This document shows positions 29,175 to 37,487 of a DNA stretch of 64,000 nt, in pieces. Source of the DNA: Ralstonia sp. SET104. GTDB lineage: Bacteria; Pseudomonadota; Gammaproteobacteria; Burkholderiales; Burkholderiaceae. Both the position numbers and the translations under genes were made by a program. The notes beneath the pieces were generated by a model. It was not told the DNA's origin and did no database searches. It saw only the letters and a list, made by a program, of their open reading frames with translations. The stretch lies in assembly GCF_003851545.1 (NCBI RefSeq), contig NZ_BHVX01000004.1, forward strand, positions 1-64,000, in the 5' to 3' direction. Positions within the stretch are counted from its first letter, which is position 1, and each line of letters starts with the position of its first letter.

Positions 29175-29204
29175 GGGATCGATTATGTGTTTCTGATCGA
29201 TCCC
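29175..29204 (+). terminator. Hairpin after the coxE-like gene
   Basis: GGGATCGAT and ATCGATCCC form a 9-bp stem with a 12-nt loop 10 nt after the stop codon. There is no U-tract, so it may stabilise the mRNA end rather than terminate intrinsically. Confidence 0.45.
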
Positions 29205-29243
29205 TTGGCTCACCCCCTGCCGGGGTGAACCTCAAGCAAAAAC

Positions 29244-30119
29244 TCAAATCACCAGCCCGTCTTCCTGTCCGGCATTGGCGTTGCGCAGCCCTTCTGCCCA
29301 ACCCTTGGTTGGCAGCTTGAGCGATGCCTGCAGCGCCGCAGCCCGCTTCTGCACAGCCTCCCAACTCACCTTCAACGGCGGCCCATTGAACGCCAGCGCA
29401 ATCACATTCCCGTCATGCACTTCGGGGAAGACGAGCACACGGTTGTCGAACGCGTCGCAAATCCGCTCTATATTGCGCGGGAAGCTGGTGTGGTCGCCAA
29501 ACAGGTTGATCGTCATCACGCCCGGCGAACGCAGCACCTGACGGCAGGCCTTGTAGAACGCAGGCGTATCCAGCACGGGGCCACGCGCCGTGGCGTCGTA
29601 CAGATCGATCTGCAGGGCATCGACGGTGCCGTGGTGGCTGGCGTCTGTCACCCAGTCGTAGGCGTCCTGTTCGAGCACGCTCAAGCGTGCGTCGTCGAAC
29701 GGCATGCCGAACATGCTGCGCGCTGCGACGATGACCGACGGGTTCAACTCCACTGCCGTAACCTGCGCGGGCGCAAGCTGGCGGTGGCAGAACTTGGTCA
29801 GCGCTGCGGCACCCAGGCCGAGTTGCACGACATGGAAATCCGGGCGCGCAGCCGGATCAAGAAACAGCATCCACGCCATCATCTGCTGGGCGTATTCCAA
29901 CTCGATGGCGTCGGGCTTGGACAGGCGCATGGCGCCCTGCACCCACTCGGTGCCAAAGTGCAGATAGCGCACGCCCGCTAGTTCAGAAAACGTGACCGGC
30001 GCAAAGCGCGGCGCCATGCGCTTCGGTTCGTCATCGTGGTTCATGCGGTCTTCGCGTTTGGCGCGGGCCGGGCGGCGCGAGGCAACGGCCTCGATGGACT
30101 TGCGTTTCAACAGTGTCAT
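29244..30119 (-). CDS. Spermidine-synthase-like methyltransferase-fold protein
   Basis: The 291-aa protein resembles spermine/spermidine synthases: VVQLGLGAAALTKFCHR (the GGG-like nucleotide loop, here GLGAAA), VTAVELNPSVIVAAR and VLEQDAYDWV. The key Asp of polyamine synthases is hard to place and the loop is degenerate, so enzyme activity is uncertain. The start MTLLKRKSIEAVASRR was chosen because the longer frame runs back into the preceding gene. It follows the TPR gene by 8 nt. Confidence 0.78.
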   Translation of the reverse strand: MTLLKRKSIEAVASRRPARAKREDRMNHDDEPKRMAPRFAPVTFSELAGVRYLHFGTEWVQGAMRLSKPDAIELEYAQQMMAWMLFLDPAARPDFHVVQLGLGAAALTKFCHRQLAPAQVTAVELNPSVIVAARSMFGMPFDDARLSVLEQDAYDWVTDASHHGTVDALQIDLYDATARGPVLDTPAFYKACRQVLRSPGVMTINLFGDHTSFPRNIERICDAFDNRVLVFPEVHDGNVIALAFNGPPLKVSWEAVQKRAAALQASLKLPTKGWAEGLRNANAGQEDGLVI

Positions 30120-30127
30120 AAATCGGA

Positions 30128-30886
30128 TCAACGGGAAGCAGACTGAGCGGCCGCAGCGCGCTGCAGCCATTCGCGATTGTGGTCTTTGGCGTAGCGCGTC
30201 CAGTGCTTGGCATCGCGCAGGATTTCTTCGAACAAGGCTTGGGCGCGTTGCTTGTCGGCGTCGTTCTTCTGGTCGAGCAGCCATTCGCCGAAGAGGCAGC
30301 GGGCAGCGGCATCGTTGGCGCAGGTCAGCGCTTGCTCGAACGCTTCACGCGTATTCGGCGCGTTCGTCGCAGCCAATGCGCGTGCGTACAGCAGTGTCGG
30401 ATCAGGCTGCTGACGCGTCACGCGATGCGCTTCGAACAGCTTGTCGAGCGTGCCTTTGGCGAGTGCTGCATCGCCGGTGGCGAACTGCGTGCGGGCCAAG
30501 CCCAACAGCACTGCCGGATCGCCGGCAAACGGGCCAGTGGCGGCCTGCTCGAAGTGCTGGCGCGCCTGCTTGGCATCGCCGGCTTCCAGCAGCGCTTCAC
30601 CCAGGCGCAGGCGGTGTTGTACGGTCGGCGCACGATCGAAGTCGTTGCGGGCCTCGCGCACGGCGCGGTTCGGGTCGATCAGTTGCGTCACGGCACGGCT
30701 GGCAACGCGGGCACCGCGCGAGTGACGCATCTCCGGCAGATAGATCGCAAAGAAATACACCACGCTGCCCAGCAACGGAAACGCAAAAAGGATGAACAGC
30801 CAATACATGTTCTGGTTGCTGCGCACGACATGCACGGCAAAGAACAACGCGACGATGACGTGAAACCCGATTCCAAGAAACGGCAT
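30128..30886 (-). CDS. TPR-repeat membrane protein
   Basis: The 252-aa protein has two N-terminal membrane helices (MPFLGIGFHVIVALFFAVHVV and NMYWLFILFAFPLLGSVVYFFAIYLP). TPR-like helical repeats follow from about residue 85 (HRLRLGEALLEAGDAKQARQHFEQA ... LLGLARTQFATGDAALAKGTLDKLF). It probably scaffolds protein contacts at the membrane. It is the first gene of a two-gene unit. Confidence 0.8.
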   Translation of the reverse strand: MPFLGIGFHVIVALFFAVHVVRSNQNMYWLFILFAFPLLGSVVYFFAIYLPEMRHSRGARVASRAVTQLIDPNRAVREARNDFDRAPTVQHRLRLGEALLEAGDAKQARQHFEQAATGPFAGDPAVLLGLARTQFATGDAALAKGTLDKLFEAHRVTRQQPDPTLLYARALAATNAPNTREAFEQALTCANDAAARCLFGEWLLDQKNDADKQRAQALFEEILRDAKHWTRYAKDHNREWLQRAAAAQSASR

Positions 30887-31025
30887 GTGAAGACCCGAAA
30901 GTGAAATGCACCGACACTCCCCGCGCCGGCCACGGGCGCGATTGTGACAGATGCGCCGGCGCGCGGTCGTGACCTGTTCTTAACGCTTGCACATCGAGCG
31001 CCTTCAACGCCGCATGTAACGGCCC

Positions 31026-31054
31026 TTGACACACATTTAACCAGTTAGTTAAAT
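31026..31054 (+). promoter_or_regulatory. Promoter with embedded operator, arsR-type gene
   Basis: TTGACA (31026-31031), a 17-bp spacer and TTAAAT (31049-31054) form a good promoter. A perfect inverted repeat ATTTAAC-CAGTTA-GTTAAAT (31035-31054) overlaps the spacer and the -10, as expected for an autorepressor. Transcription should begin at about the A of the ATG, so the mRNA would be leaderless. Confidence 0.75.
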
Positions 31055-31060
31055 GAACGC

Positions 31061-31405
31061 ATGCCGACATCAGACGACACCCTTTCGACCGTATTCGCTG
31101 CCTTGGCCGATCCGACCCGCCGAGCGATCCTCGCGCGCCTGGCCGAAGGCGAAGCCCCCGTCAGCGAGCTTGCCCGCCCGTTCGACATGTCCGCCCCGGC
31201 CATTTCCAAGCACCTGCGCGTGTTGGCCGAGGCCGGGCTGATCGAGCGCGAAATCAACGCGCGCTGGCGTATCTGCCATCTGCGCTCTGATGCCCTGCGC
31301 GATGCGCATGGCTGGCTTGAGCGTTATCGCCTGCATTGGGAGGGCAACCTGGATCGCCTGGTCGCCTTTGTCGAGCAAACTCAAACCCCACCCACCAAAG
31401 ATTGA
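31061..31405 (+). CDS. ArsR-family winged-helix regulator (SRPBCC-associated type)
   Basis: The 114-aa regulator has VFAALADPTRRAILARLAEGEAPVSEL and the recognition helix MSAPAISKHLRVLAEAGLIERE. There are no Cys metal-site motifs (no CVC), so it is not a classic metal sensor. The final part (WLERYRLHWEGNLDRLVAFVEQ) is typical of ArsR regulators paired with SRPBCC/AHSA1 proteins. The ATG has no Shine-Dalgarno and sits about 7 bp after the -10. The SRPBCC-GST gene follows 20 nt downstream. Confidence 0.9.
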   Translation: MPTSDDTLSTVFAALADPTRRAILARLAEGEAPVSELARPFDMSAPAISKHLRVLAEAGLIEREINARWRICHLRSDALRDAHGWLERYRLHWEGNLDRLVAFVEQTQTPPTKD

Positions 31406-31425
31406 CGCAAGCCCCGGAGACCATC

Positions 31426-32508
31426 ATGGACCGTGCTGCCACATTCGAACTGGAGATGACCCGCCACATCCGCGCGCCGCGCGAGCGGGTGTTCGATGCT
31501 TTTACCGATCAGGCGGCACTGGCGGCGTGGCACTGCCCGCGCGGCATGGGCGTCACCCAAGCCACCGCCGATGCGCGTGTAGGCGGCCAATACCGCATCG
31601 TCATGGGTGGGCGCGATGGCGCCAGATACATCGCCGCGGGGGAATACCAGACGCTCGATCGCGCCAACTTCCTCGCCTACACGTGGTGGTGGGAAGCTGG
31701 ATCATTGCCGCCCGAACTGAAGACGCTGATTGAAGTCACGCTGACCGACAAAGACGGCGGCACCGATCTGCACATGCGCCACACCGGCTTCCCGGATGCG
31801 CTGGCACGCGACGGCCACATGGGCGGCTGGCAATCTGTCTTCAACCGCCTGAACGATTACCTGGACCCCGACGGCACAGCCGGCACCGTCACCGTGTACG
31901 GCAACCCGCGCAGCTCCTACTGCCGCACGGTACGCATGGCACTTGCCGAAAAAGGCGTGCCCTACAAGCTCAACCCGCTAGCGCCGCACACGCCGGAGCT
32001 GGTCGCACATAATCCGTTTGGCCGCGTGCCGGCGTTCAGTGATGGTCCGATCGAGTTCTATGAAACGCGCGCCATCCTCGGTTACATCGACGAAGCCTTC
32101 GACGGCCCGAGCCTGCTGCCGCAATGGGGCGCCACCGCCCACGCACGCGGCGAGCAATGGATCAGCCTGATCAACTGCCATGCGTACGACACGATGGTGC
32201 GCCGCTACGTGCTGCAGTACATCTTCCCCAAGGGTGCGGACGGACAACCCGAGCGCGCCACCATCGACGCCGCCCTGCCGGAAATGGCCACCCAACTGCA
32301 GGTGCTCGACCAGGCGTACGGCGAACGCGATTTCCTGGTCGGCAACACGCTGTCGATGGCCGACCTGTTCCTCGCGCCGATCGTGATGTCTCTGGAGATG
32401 TTTCCCGAGAGCAAGGCGCTGCTGGAGCGCTGCCCGAACATCCGCCGCGCGCAGGCCGTCATTCGAGAACGGCCGAGCTACGCCGCTACGCTGCCGCAGC
32501 CGGGTTGA
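31426..32508 (+). CDS. SRPBCC (AHSA1-like) - glutathione S-transferase fusion
   Basis: One 360-aa frame joins two domains. Residues 1-147 are an AHSA1/SRPBCC lipid- or ligand-binding fold (RHIRAPRERVFDAFTDQAALAAWHCP ... GGWQSVFNRLNDYL). From about residue 154 it is a complete GST: thioredoxin-like part TVTVYGNPRSSYCRTVRMALAEKGV with candidate catalytic Ser/Cys at 163-166, then the helical domain (FLVGNTLSMADLFLAPIV). The linker is only a few residues. Both domains look intact, so it is a fusion rather than readthrough. Co-transcribed with the ArsR regulator. Confidence 0.88.
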   Translation: MDRAATFELEMTRHIRAPRERVFDAFTDQAALAAWHCPRGMGVTQATADARVGGQYRIVMGGRDGARYIAAGEYQTLDRANFLAYTWWWEAGSLPPELKTLIEVTLTDKDGGTDLHMRHTGFPDALARDGHMGGWQSVFNRLNDYLDPDGTAGTVTVYGNPRSSYCRTVRMALAEKGVPYKLNPLAPHTPELVAHNPFGRVPAFSDGPIEFYETRAILGYIDEAFDGPSLLPQWGATAHARGEQWISLINCHAYDTMVRRYVLQYIFPKGADGQPERATIDAALPEMATQLQVLDQAYGERDFLVGNTLSMADLFLAPIVMSLEMFPESKALLERCPNIRRAQAVIRERPSYAATLPQPG

Positions 32509-32521
32509 TCGCGCGCCCATG

Positions 32522-32557
32522 AAAAACGCCGGCGCCTGTCGTCAGGCAGCCGGCGTT
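32522..32557 (-). terminator. Terminator of the DUF1993 gene
   Basis: AACGCCGGC and GCCGGCGTT (9 bp) enclose a second stem GCCTG-TCGT-CAGGC. On the minus strand a TTTTT follows. It ends the DUF1993 transcript. Confidence 0.82.
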
Positions 32558-32581
32558 GTCCTTGCAGCGACGCTGCTTGTT

Positions 32582-33091
32582 TCAGGGGCGACCGAGAAAA
32601 TCGAGCTTGCCGATCTCCACGCCGTTATGGCGCAGCAGCGCGTAGGCGGTGGTGATATGGAAATACAGGTTCGGCAGCACAAAGCCGCGCAGGTAATCGA
32701 TACCAGTGAACTGCAGTTCGCGCGTGGGCGTCTTGAGCGTGATCTGGCGATCTTCGCTGCCGGCAAAGGCCGCCGGGTCGATGCTGTTGACGAACGCCAG
32801 CGTCTTGACAATGCGCGCCTTCAGTTCGGGAATCGTCGTCTCCACGTCGGGGAACGACGGCACCTCGTTGCCCGACAGACGCGCCGCGCCGCCCTTGGCC
32901 TGATCGCAGGCGATCTGCACCTGCCGCACAAACGGGTGCATGTCCGGCGCCAGACGCGCGCTCATCAGATTGGCCGGGTCGAACTTCCTGGCTTCGGCGT
33001 GGGCGGCCGCCGTGTCGAGCAACGCAGACAGGTTGCCCAGCATGCGGTTTGCGGTCGGCACCAGAAACTCGTACATCAAAGACGTGGTCAT
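32582..33091 (-). CDS. DUF1993 family protein
   Basis: The 169-aa protein matches DUF1993, a four-helix DinB-like family. Typical parts are MYEFLVPTANRMLGNLSALLDTAAAHAEAR, ACDQAKGGAARLSG and the His-containing GIDYLRGFVLPNLYFHITTAYALLRHNGVEIGK. The start MTTSLMY is preceded by AAGGAG at a good distance. The longer open frame upstream runs through the decayed glycosylase remnant and is not coding. Function unknown. Confidence 0.9.
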   Translation of the reverse strand: MTTSLMYEFLVPTANRMLGNLSALLDTAAAHAEARKFDPANLMSARLAPDMHPFVRQVQIACDQAKGGAARLSGNEVPSFPDVETTIPELKARIVKTLAFVNSIDPAAFAGSEDRQITLKTPTRELQFTGIDYLRGFVLPNLYFHITTAYALLRHNGVEIGKLDFLGRP

Positions 33092-33111
33092 CGGGAAGGG
33101 GCTCCTTGGGG

Positions 33112-33345
33112 TCAATCGATGGTGACCGGCAACCAGGCTCGCAGGTTCCACCATGCATCGCGCGTTTGCGCGTACGGCACAGTGTAAGCGGGCTGCTAGA
33201 AGGCAGTTTGGCGATCGCGTGACGGTCGCCGGTTTTGCCAAGTCCGTCTCTGAACAGCGTCAGGCCGATGCACGAGCAATGCTTGCAGGCGCTCGGCGTA
33301 CTCCATGCCCGGCAGATGCCGGGCCGGGACTGCCGCGTTGCAAAG
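33112..33345 (-). pseudogene. Decayed second copy of the hypoxanthine/uracil-DNA glycosylase gene
   Basis: Reading the minus strand in three successive frames gives pieces that match the intact glycosylase nearby. GMEYAERLQALLVH matches GMDYAMRLQTLLAH. IGLTLF then AIAKLPSSSP matches RIGLKAL then RIVRLPSSSP. AYTVPYAQTRDAWWNLRAWL, ending in a stop, matches AHTVSYLEKLQAWRELRIWL. The segment between the two IGL blocks (about 45 codons) is deleted with a frameshift at the junction, a base is missing after SSSP, and the N-terminal part is absent. The left end is the old stop codon; the right end is approximate. Confidence 0.8.
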
Positions 33346-33371
33346 GTTGATTGAATTGAGCGGACATGGGG

Positions 33372-34355
33372 TCAAAACTCCATCAGGTCCTTGGCAACGA
33401 CCACTTGTCCGGAGAAAAATTTCTTAACCTCGAGCACATAGCGCTGGTAATCGTCATGCTCGTTGACCGTCGGCAGCAGATGAGTTAGCACCACCCTCTT
33501 GACGTGAGCGCGTGCCGCCATTTTCCCGACCTCATCCGGTGTCAGATGCTCCTCAACTTCATGCCGCATGAACGCTGTCCGTTGCTCCGGTGTCATGCCT
33601 TGCCACGTACCGTTCTTGATCAACACCTGCTTCACGTCTTCGCCGGAACCCACCTCCGACACGAGCGTATCGGCATTCCTTGCTAGCTCCGTCACCTCGT
33701 CGCTGGGGCCGGTGTCGCCAGTGAAGACAATGACACGGTCGGGTGTCTGGAAACGATAGGAATAGGACTTGTACTTGCCGTAGTACGGGCTGCCCTCCGG
33801 GATATGGAAGTGCGTGTTCTCAACAGCAGTAACCTTGATGTTCTGATCTTGGTAGATCAGTCCTGGCGCCACATCATGGCCGACAAAGACATCGCCAAGC
33901 GGTGTGCGCCTGCCTTCGGCCCAGCGGATTTCCGCATTCACCGTGAAATACTGAATGGCGCCTTTTACCAGCGCGGCGGTCCCAGGCGGACCGTAAACGG
34001 CAATGGGGTCGTGGCGCTGAAAATCCCACGCAACAGACATGAGTGCGCCCAACCCCGCAGTGTGGTCGTCGTGGCCGTGCGTGATGAACACCAGCCCGAT
34101 CTGCCGAAAATTGGCCCCTGCCTGCGTCAACCGGCGGAGCACGCCATCGCCAGCGTCTACGAGGTAATACGTCCCGTTGACGATCAACAGATTTGATGAC
34201 TGCGCCCGATCCTTGGCGGGAATCGGGCCGCCGCGCGTACCGAGCGTGATGAGGTGCGTGCCGGTTTGCGTCTCCGTTGCCTCACCGTGCGCCTGACTCA
34301 GAGCGAGGATGCCCAAGGCAACGATGCTCGCAAAGAACAGCCGGTAAATTCGCAT
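33372..34355 (-). CDS. Secreted metallo-beta-lactamase-fold hydrolase
   Basis: The 327-aa protein has signal peptide MRIYRLFFASIVALGILALSQA. Its MBL zinc motif is ITHGHDDHTAG, with further ligands in VENTHFH, FTGDTGPS and LTHLLP. It resembles arylsulfatase/RNase Z-type MBL hydrolases; the substrate is unknown. GGAG lies 7 nt before the chosen ATG; an ATG two codons upstream is possible. Its base composition looks less GC-biased than its neighbours, and it lies between the intact and the decayed glycosylase copies, so acquisition by transfer is possible. Confidence 0.85.
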   Translation of the reverse strand: MRIYRLFFASIVALGILALSQAHGEATETQTGTHLITLGTRGGPIPAKDRAQSSNLLIVNGTYYLVDAGDGVLRRLTQAGANFRQIGLVFITHGHDDHTAGLGALMSVAWDFQRHDPIAVYGPPGTAALVKGAIQYFTVNAEIRWAEGRRTPLGDVFVGHDVAPGLIYQDQNIKVTAVENTHFHIPEGSPYYGKYKSYSYRFQTPDRVIVFTGDTGPSDEVTELARNADTLVSEVGSGEDVKQVLIKNGTWQGMTPEQRTAFMRHEVEEHLTPDEVGKMAARAHVKRVVLTHLLPTVNEHDDYQRYVLEVKKFFSGQVVVAKDLMEF

Positions 34356-34606
34356 CGCCATCTCCGTAAAACGCCATTCGTCTGCGTCGCATCGCCCAGG
34401 GAAAATGCGAAGCATCTAGCATGCCATCAGCTGGAGCGGGCCGCGTGACAGGCGTCAATCCTTGGCATGGCACAGCGCCACGCAGTGAAACCGTAAAAAA
34501 CGTTTCAGTCTCGCAACAGACCTGTTGAAGGAAAGGCGATTGGCGTTGGGCGGGATAGCGTTGAAGACGTGGTACTGACGGATCGAATGAATTGTCTCCG
34601 CAGTCA
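34356..34606. other. Spacer between the MBL and glycosylase genes
   Basis: No gene is supported. The only structure is an inverted repeat TGAAAC (34486-34491) and GTTTCA (34502-34507) around an A-rich loop. It could be an operator for the MBL gene, but nothing else supports that. Confidence 0.4.
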
Positions 34607-35107
34607 TCAGGCGAGCCGGTCCAGCCAGATTCGCAACTCCCGCCAGGCCTGCAACTTCTCCAAGTAGGACACGGTATGCGCCGGACTACTGGAAGGCAGC
34701 CTGACGATGCGATGTTCGCCGTGTTCACCGAGTGCCTTCAGGCCGATGCGCGCAGCGGTGCCGCCGTTAAAAGCGATCACCGCCAGTTCGGGCAACGATG
34801 CGATCAAGCCAGCCAGATCATTGCCGGCATGGTCGCGGATCGCGCTATCGGAGCTACCCTCGCGCTTCGCCTCCGCCACCACGTCCCACAGGCCGATGCG
34901 GTGCGCGAGCAGCGTCTGCAAACGCATGGCGTAGTCCATGCCCCGCAGGTCCTGCCCAATGACATCGCCCGTCAGATCCCAGAACTGGTTGTGCTTGTAG
35001 GCGTAGTACTGCGATTGCGCAAGCGATGCTTCGCCGGGCAGGCTGCCCAGAATCAGTACGCGCGTGTGCGCGTCGGCCACGGGCGGAAAGCATCGCTTGA
35101 GCGTCAC
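34607..35107 (-). CDS. Hypoxanthine/uracil-DNA glycosylase (UDG family 6, HDG)
   Basis: This 166-aa base-excision enzyme of the UDG superfamily has motif 1 LILGSLPGEASLAQSQYYAYKHNQFW, with Asn in the NQFW catalytic position typical of family 6 (HDG), which removes deaminated adenine. Motif 2 is LPSSSPAH. It would repair deaminated bases. It lies 8 nt after htpG on the same strand, so the two may be co-transcribed. A decayed homologous copy is located about 1.3 kb downstream. Confidence 0.88.
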   Translation of the reverse strand: MTLKRCFPPVADAHTRVLILGSLPGEASLAQSQYYAYKHNQFWDLTGDVIGQDLRGMDYAMRLQTLLAHRIGLWDVVAEAKREGSSDSAIRDHAGNDLAGLIASLPELAVIAFNGGTAARIGLKALGEHGEHRIVRLPSSSPAHTVSYLEKLQAWRELRIWLDRLA

Positions 35108-35115
35108 GTTGCCCG

Positions 35116-37050
35116 TCAGGCCAGCAGGCGATTCACACGTTGCACGTAAGCTGCCGGGTCTGTCAGCGAGCCCCCCTCGGCCAGCAGTGCTTGATCGAAC
35201 AGCACATGCAGGCGATCTTCAAACGCAGCGCGGTCCGCCTCATTGCCCGTGACGGTCTCCAGCAGCGCCAGCTTGCGCACCAGCGGATGCGTCGGGTTCA
35301 GCTCCAGCACCGGCTTGCTGTCAGGCGCCTGCTGACCGGCCTGCTTGAGCAGACGTGCCAGCGTGCCGCTGATGTCGCCGTCATCCGCCACCAGGCACGA
35401 CGGCGAATCGGTCAGACGGTGCGTGATGCGCACGTCCTTGGCCTTGTCGTTCAGCACAGCCTTGGCGCGCTCCACCAGCGCCTTGAACTCGCCTTCCACC
35501 TTGGCGTGCTCGGCCTTCTCGGCTTCGTCTTCCATCGCGCCGAGGTCGAGATCCCCGCGTGCCACCGACACCAGTTCCTTCTCTTCAAAGTCGTGCAGGA
35601 ACGAGAGCATCCATTCGTCCACGCGGTCGGTCAACAGCAGCACTTCCACGCCCTTTTTGCGGAAGATCTCCAGGTGCGGGCTCGACTTGGCAGCCGTCCA
35701 GTTCTCGGCGGTCACGTAGTAGATCTTGTCCTGACCTTCCTTCATGCGGCCGATGTAGTCGGCCAGCGAGACGGTCTGGGCGCTGTCTTCGTTATGCGTG
35801 GAGGCAAAGCGCAGCAGCTTGGCAATGCGGTCCTTGTTGGCGTGGTCTTCGCCAATGCCTTCCTTGAGCACCTGGCCGAAGTGCTGCCAGAACGTGGCGT
35901 ACTTTTCCTTCTCGGCCGCATCATCGGACTCGGCCATCGATTCGAGCATGCCCAGCACACGCTTGGTCGAGCCCTCACGGATCGCCTTCACGTCGCGGCT
36001 TTCCTGCAGGATTTCACGCGACACGTTCAGCGGCAGGTCGGCCGAATCAATCACGCCCTTCACGAAGCGCTGGTAGCCCGGCAGCAGTTGCTCGGCGTCG
36101 TCCATGATGAAGACGCGCTTGACGTACAGCTTCAGGCCGCTGCGGCGCTCGCGGTCCCACAGATCGAACGGCGCGTTGGTCGGGATGTACAGCAGTTGCG
36201 TGTATTCGCTGCGGCCTTCCACGCGGTTGTGTGTCCAGGCGAGCGGCTTGCCGTTTTCGTGCGCGATGTGCTGGTAGAAGGCGATGTATTGCTCGTCGGT
36301 CACATCCGCACGCGGGCGGGCCCAAAGGGCGCTGCCCTGGTTGATGGTTTCCCATTCGTCCTGGGCGACCATCGTTTTTTTCTCTTCGTCCCACGCTTCC
36401 TTGCGCATCTGGATCGGCAGGGAGATGTGGTCCGAATACTTCTGCACGATCGACTTGACGCGCCAGGCGGAGAGGAAATCGTCCTCGCCCTCGCGCAAGT
36501 GCAGCGTGATGGTGGTGCCGCGCTCGGCGCGCTCGATGGTGTCGACCGTGAATTCGCCGTCGCCCGCGCTTTCCCAGCGCACGCCTTCATTGGCGGCCAC
36601 GCCGGCGCGGCGCGATTCCACCGTCACGCGGTCGGCCACGATGAAGGCCGAGTAGAAGCCCACGCCAAACTGGCCGATGAGTGCCGCGTCTTTCTGCTGG
36701 TCGCCCGAGAGCTGGCTGAAGAACTCGCGCGTGCCCGAGCGGGCGATGGTGCCGAGGTTGCGGATGGCCTCGTCGCGGCTCATGCCGATGCCGTTGTCGG
36801 CAACGGTGATGGTGCGTGCGGCCGTATCAACGCCGATGCGGATGCCCAATTCACCACTGCCCGCATTGCCACCCTCGAGCAAAGCCGGATTGGCGATGCC
36901 CTCGAAGCGCAGTTTGTCCACCGCATCCGACGCATTGGAAACCAGCTCACGCAGGAAGATTTCCTTGTTGCTGTACAGGGAGTGGATCATCAGATGCAGA
37001 AGCTGTTTCACTTCTGCCTGGAAAGCCATCTTCTCGTGCGGTGCGCTCAT
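35116..37050 (-). CDS. htpG: Hsp90 chaperone HtpG
   Basis: This 644-aa Hsp90 has the GHKL ATPase motifs [28 protein letters not shown] and [15 protein letters not shown]. The middle domain has Arg-containing [19 protein letters not shown], and the C-terminal dimerisation domain is complete. It acts with DnaK in late protein folding. Expression is heat-inducible by the promoter described upstream. Confidence 0.98.
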   Translation of the reverse strand: MSAPHEKMAFQAEVKQLLHLMIHSLYSNKEIFLRELVSNASDAVDKLRFEGIANPALLEGGNAGSGELGIRIGVDTAARTITVADNGIGMSRDEAIRNLGTIARSGTREFFSQLSGDQQKDAALIGQFGVGFYSAFIVADRVTVESRRAGVAANEGVRWESAGDGEFTVDTIERAERGTTITLHLREGEDDFLSAWRVKSIVQKYSDHISLPIQMRKEAWDEEKKTMVAQDEWETINQGSALWARPRADVTDEQYIAFYQHIAHENGKPLAWTHNRVEGRSEYTQLLYIPTNAPFDLWDRERRSGLKLYVKRVFIMDDAEQLLPGYQRFVKGVIDSADLPLNVSREILQESRDVKAIREGSTKRVLGMLESMAESDDAAEKEKYATFWQHFGQVLKEGIGEDHANKDRIAKLLRFASTHNEDSAQTVSLADYIGRMKEGQDKIYYVTAENWTAAKSSPHLEIFRKKGVEVLLLTDRVDEWMLSFLHDFEEKELVSVARGDLDLGAMEDEAEKAEHAKVEGEFKALVERAKAVLNDKAKDVRITHRLTDSPSCLVADDGDISGTLARLLKQAGQQAPDSKPVLELNPTHPLVRKLALLETVTGNEADRAAFEDRLHVLFDQALLAEGGSLTDPAAYVQRVNRLLA

Positions 37051-37128
37051 GGTGTGCGTAAAAGTCTGAAAAGTGGAAAGAGAAGCGGGCTACACCTTGC
37101 GCGTGCGCCCGCATGAATTTGTGAAGCT

Positions 37129-37156
37129 AGATAGGGCGTTGAGCCGTTATTTCAAG
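37129..37156 (-). promoter_or_regulatory. Sigma-32 (RpoH) heat-shock promoter of htpG
   Basis: On the minus strand CTTGAAA, 13 bp, then CCCTATCT: a full match to the -35 and 7 of 8 to the -10 (CCCCATNT) of the sigma-32 consensus. The -10 ends 78 bp upstream of the htpG ATG. Confidence 0.88.
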
Positions 37157-37283
37157 CGCCACACATGCACAAAAATCACACTCGGCGATTGTGAGGCATG
37201 GCGGCGCACGGCCGGAATCGACACGTTCAATCCGTTGGCGTGGCTCCACGCTCGATTGCAGCTTTGAACTGAATGGTCAACCG

Positions 37284-37481
37284 ATGAGCACATTCAAGGT
37301 CGGTGCGGCCACCTTTCCGGCGCTCTCCGGCTACGGTACCGATATCAACCCGGTAGCGTGGCGCATCGTTGCCTCATTGATTCTCGGCTACACGTGGTTG
37401 CTGGTTTCCCTCTCCCTAACCTGTTTGGTCGCGCTCTTGGCGCTTCTTGCGTGGCATTGGCTAAAGCAAGGGCGTACATAA
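37284..37481 (+). CDS. Possible 65-aa membrane protein
   Basis: The frame starts MSTFKVGAATFPALSGYGTD and has one long hydrophobic segment that could form one or two helices (WRIVASLILGYTWLLVSLSL and onwards), ending WHWLKQGRT. The strongly hydrophobic run with a basic end is unlikely by chance, but no ribosome binding site is evident and I recognise no family. Confidence 0.4.
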   Translation: MSTFKVGAATFPALSGYGTDINPVAWRIVASLILGYTWLLVSLSLTCLVALLALLAWHWLKQGRT

Positions 37482-37487
37482 GCAACT

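Noticed and set aside
33092-33241. 50-codon N-terminal extension of the DUF1993 protein
   Set aside because: The extension runs through the decayed glycosylase remnant; AAGGAG and the family-like start support the downstream ATG.
35140-37116. 658-codon open frame opposite htpG
   Set aside because: Antisense shadow of htpG; no recognisable protein motifs.
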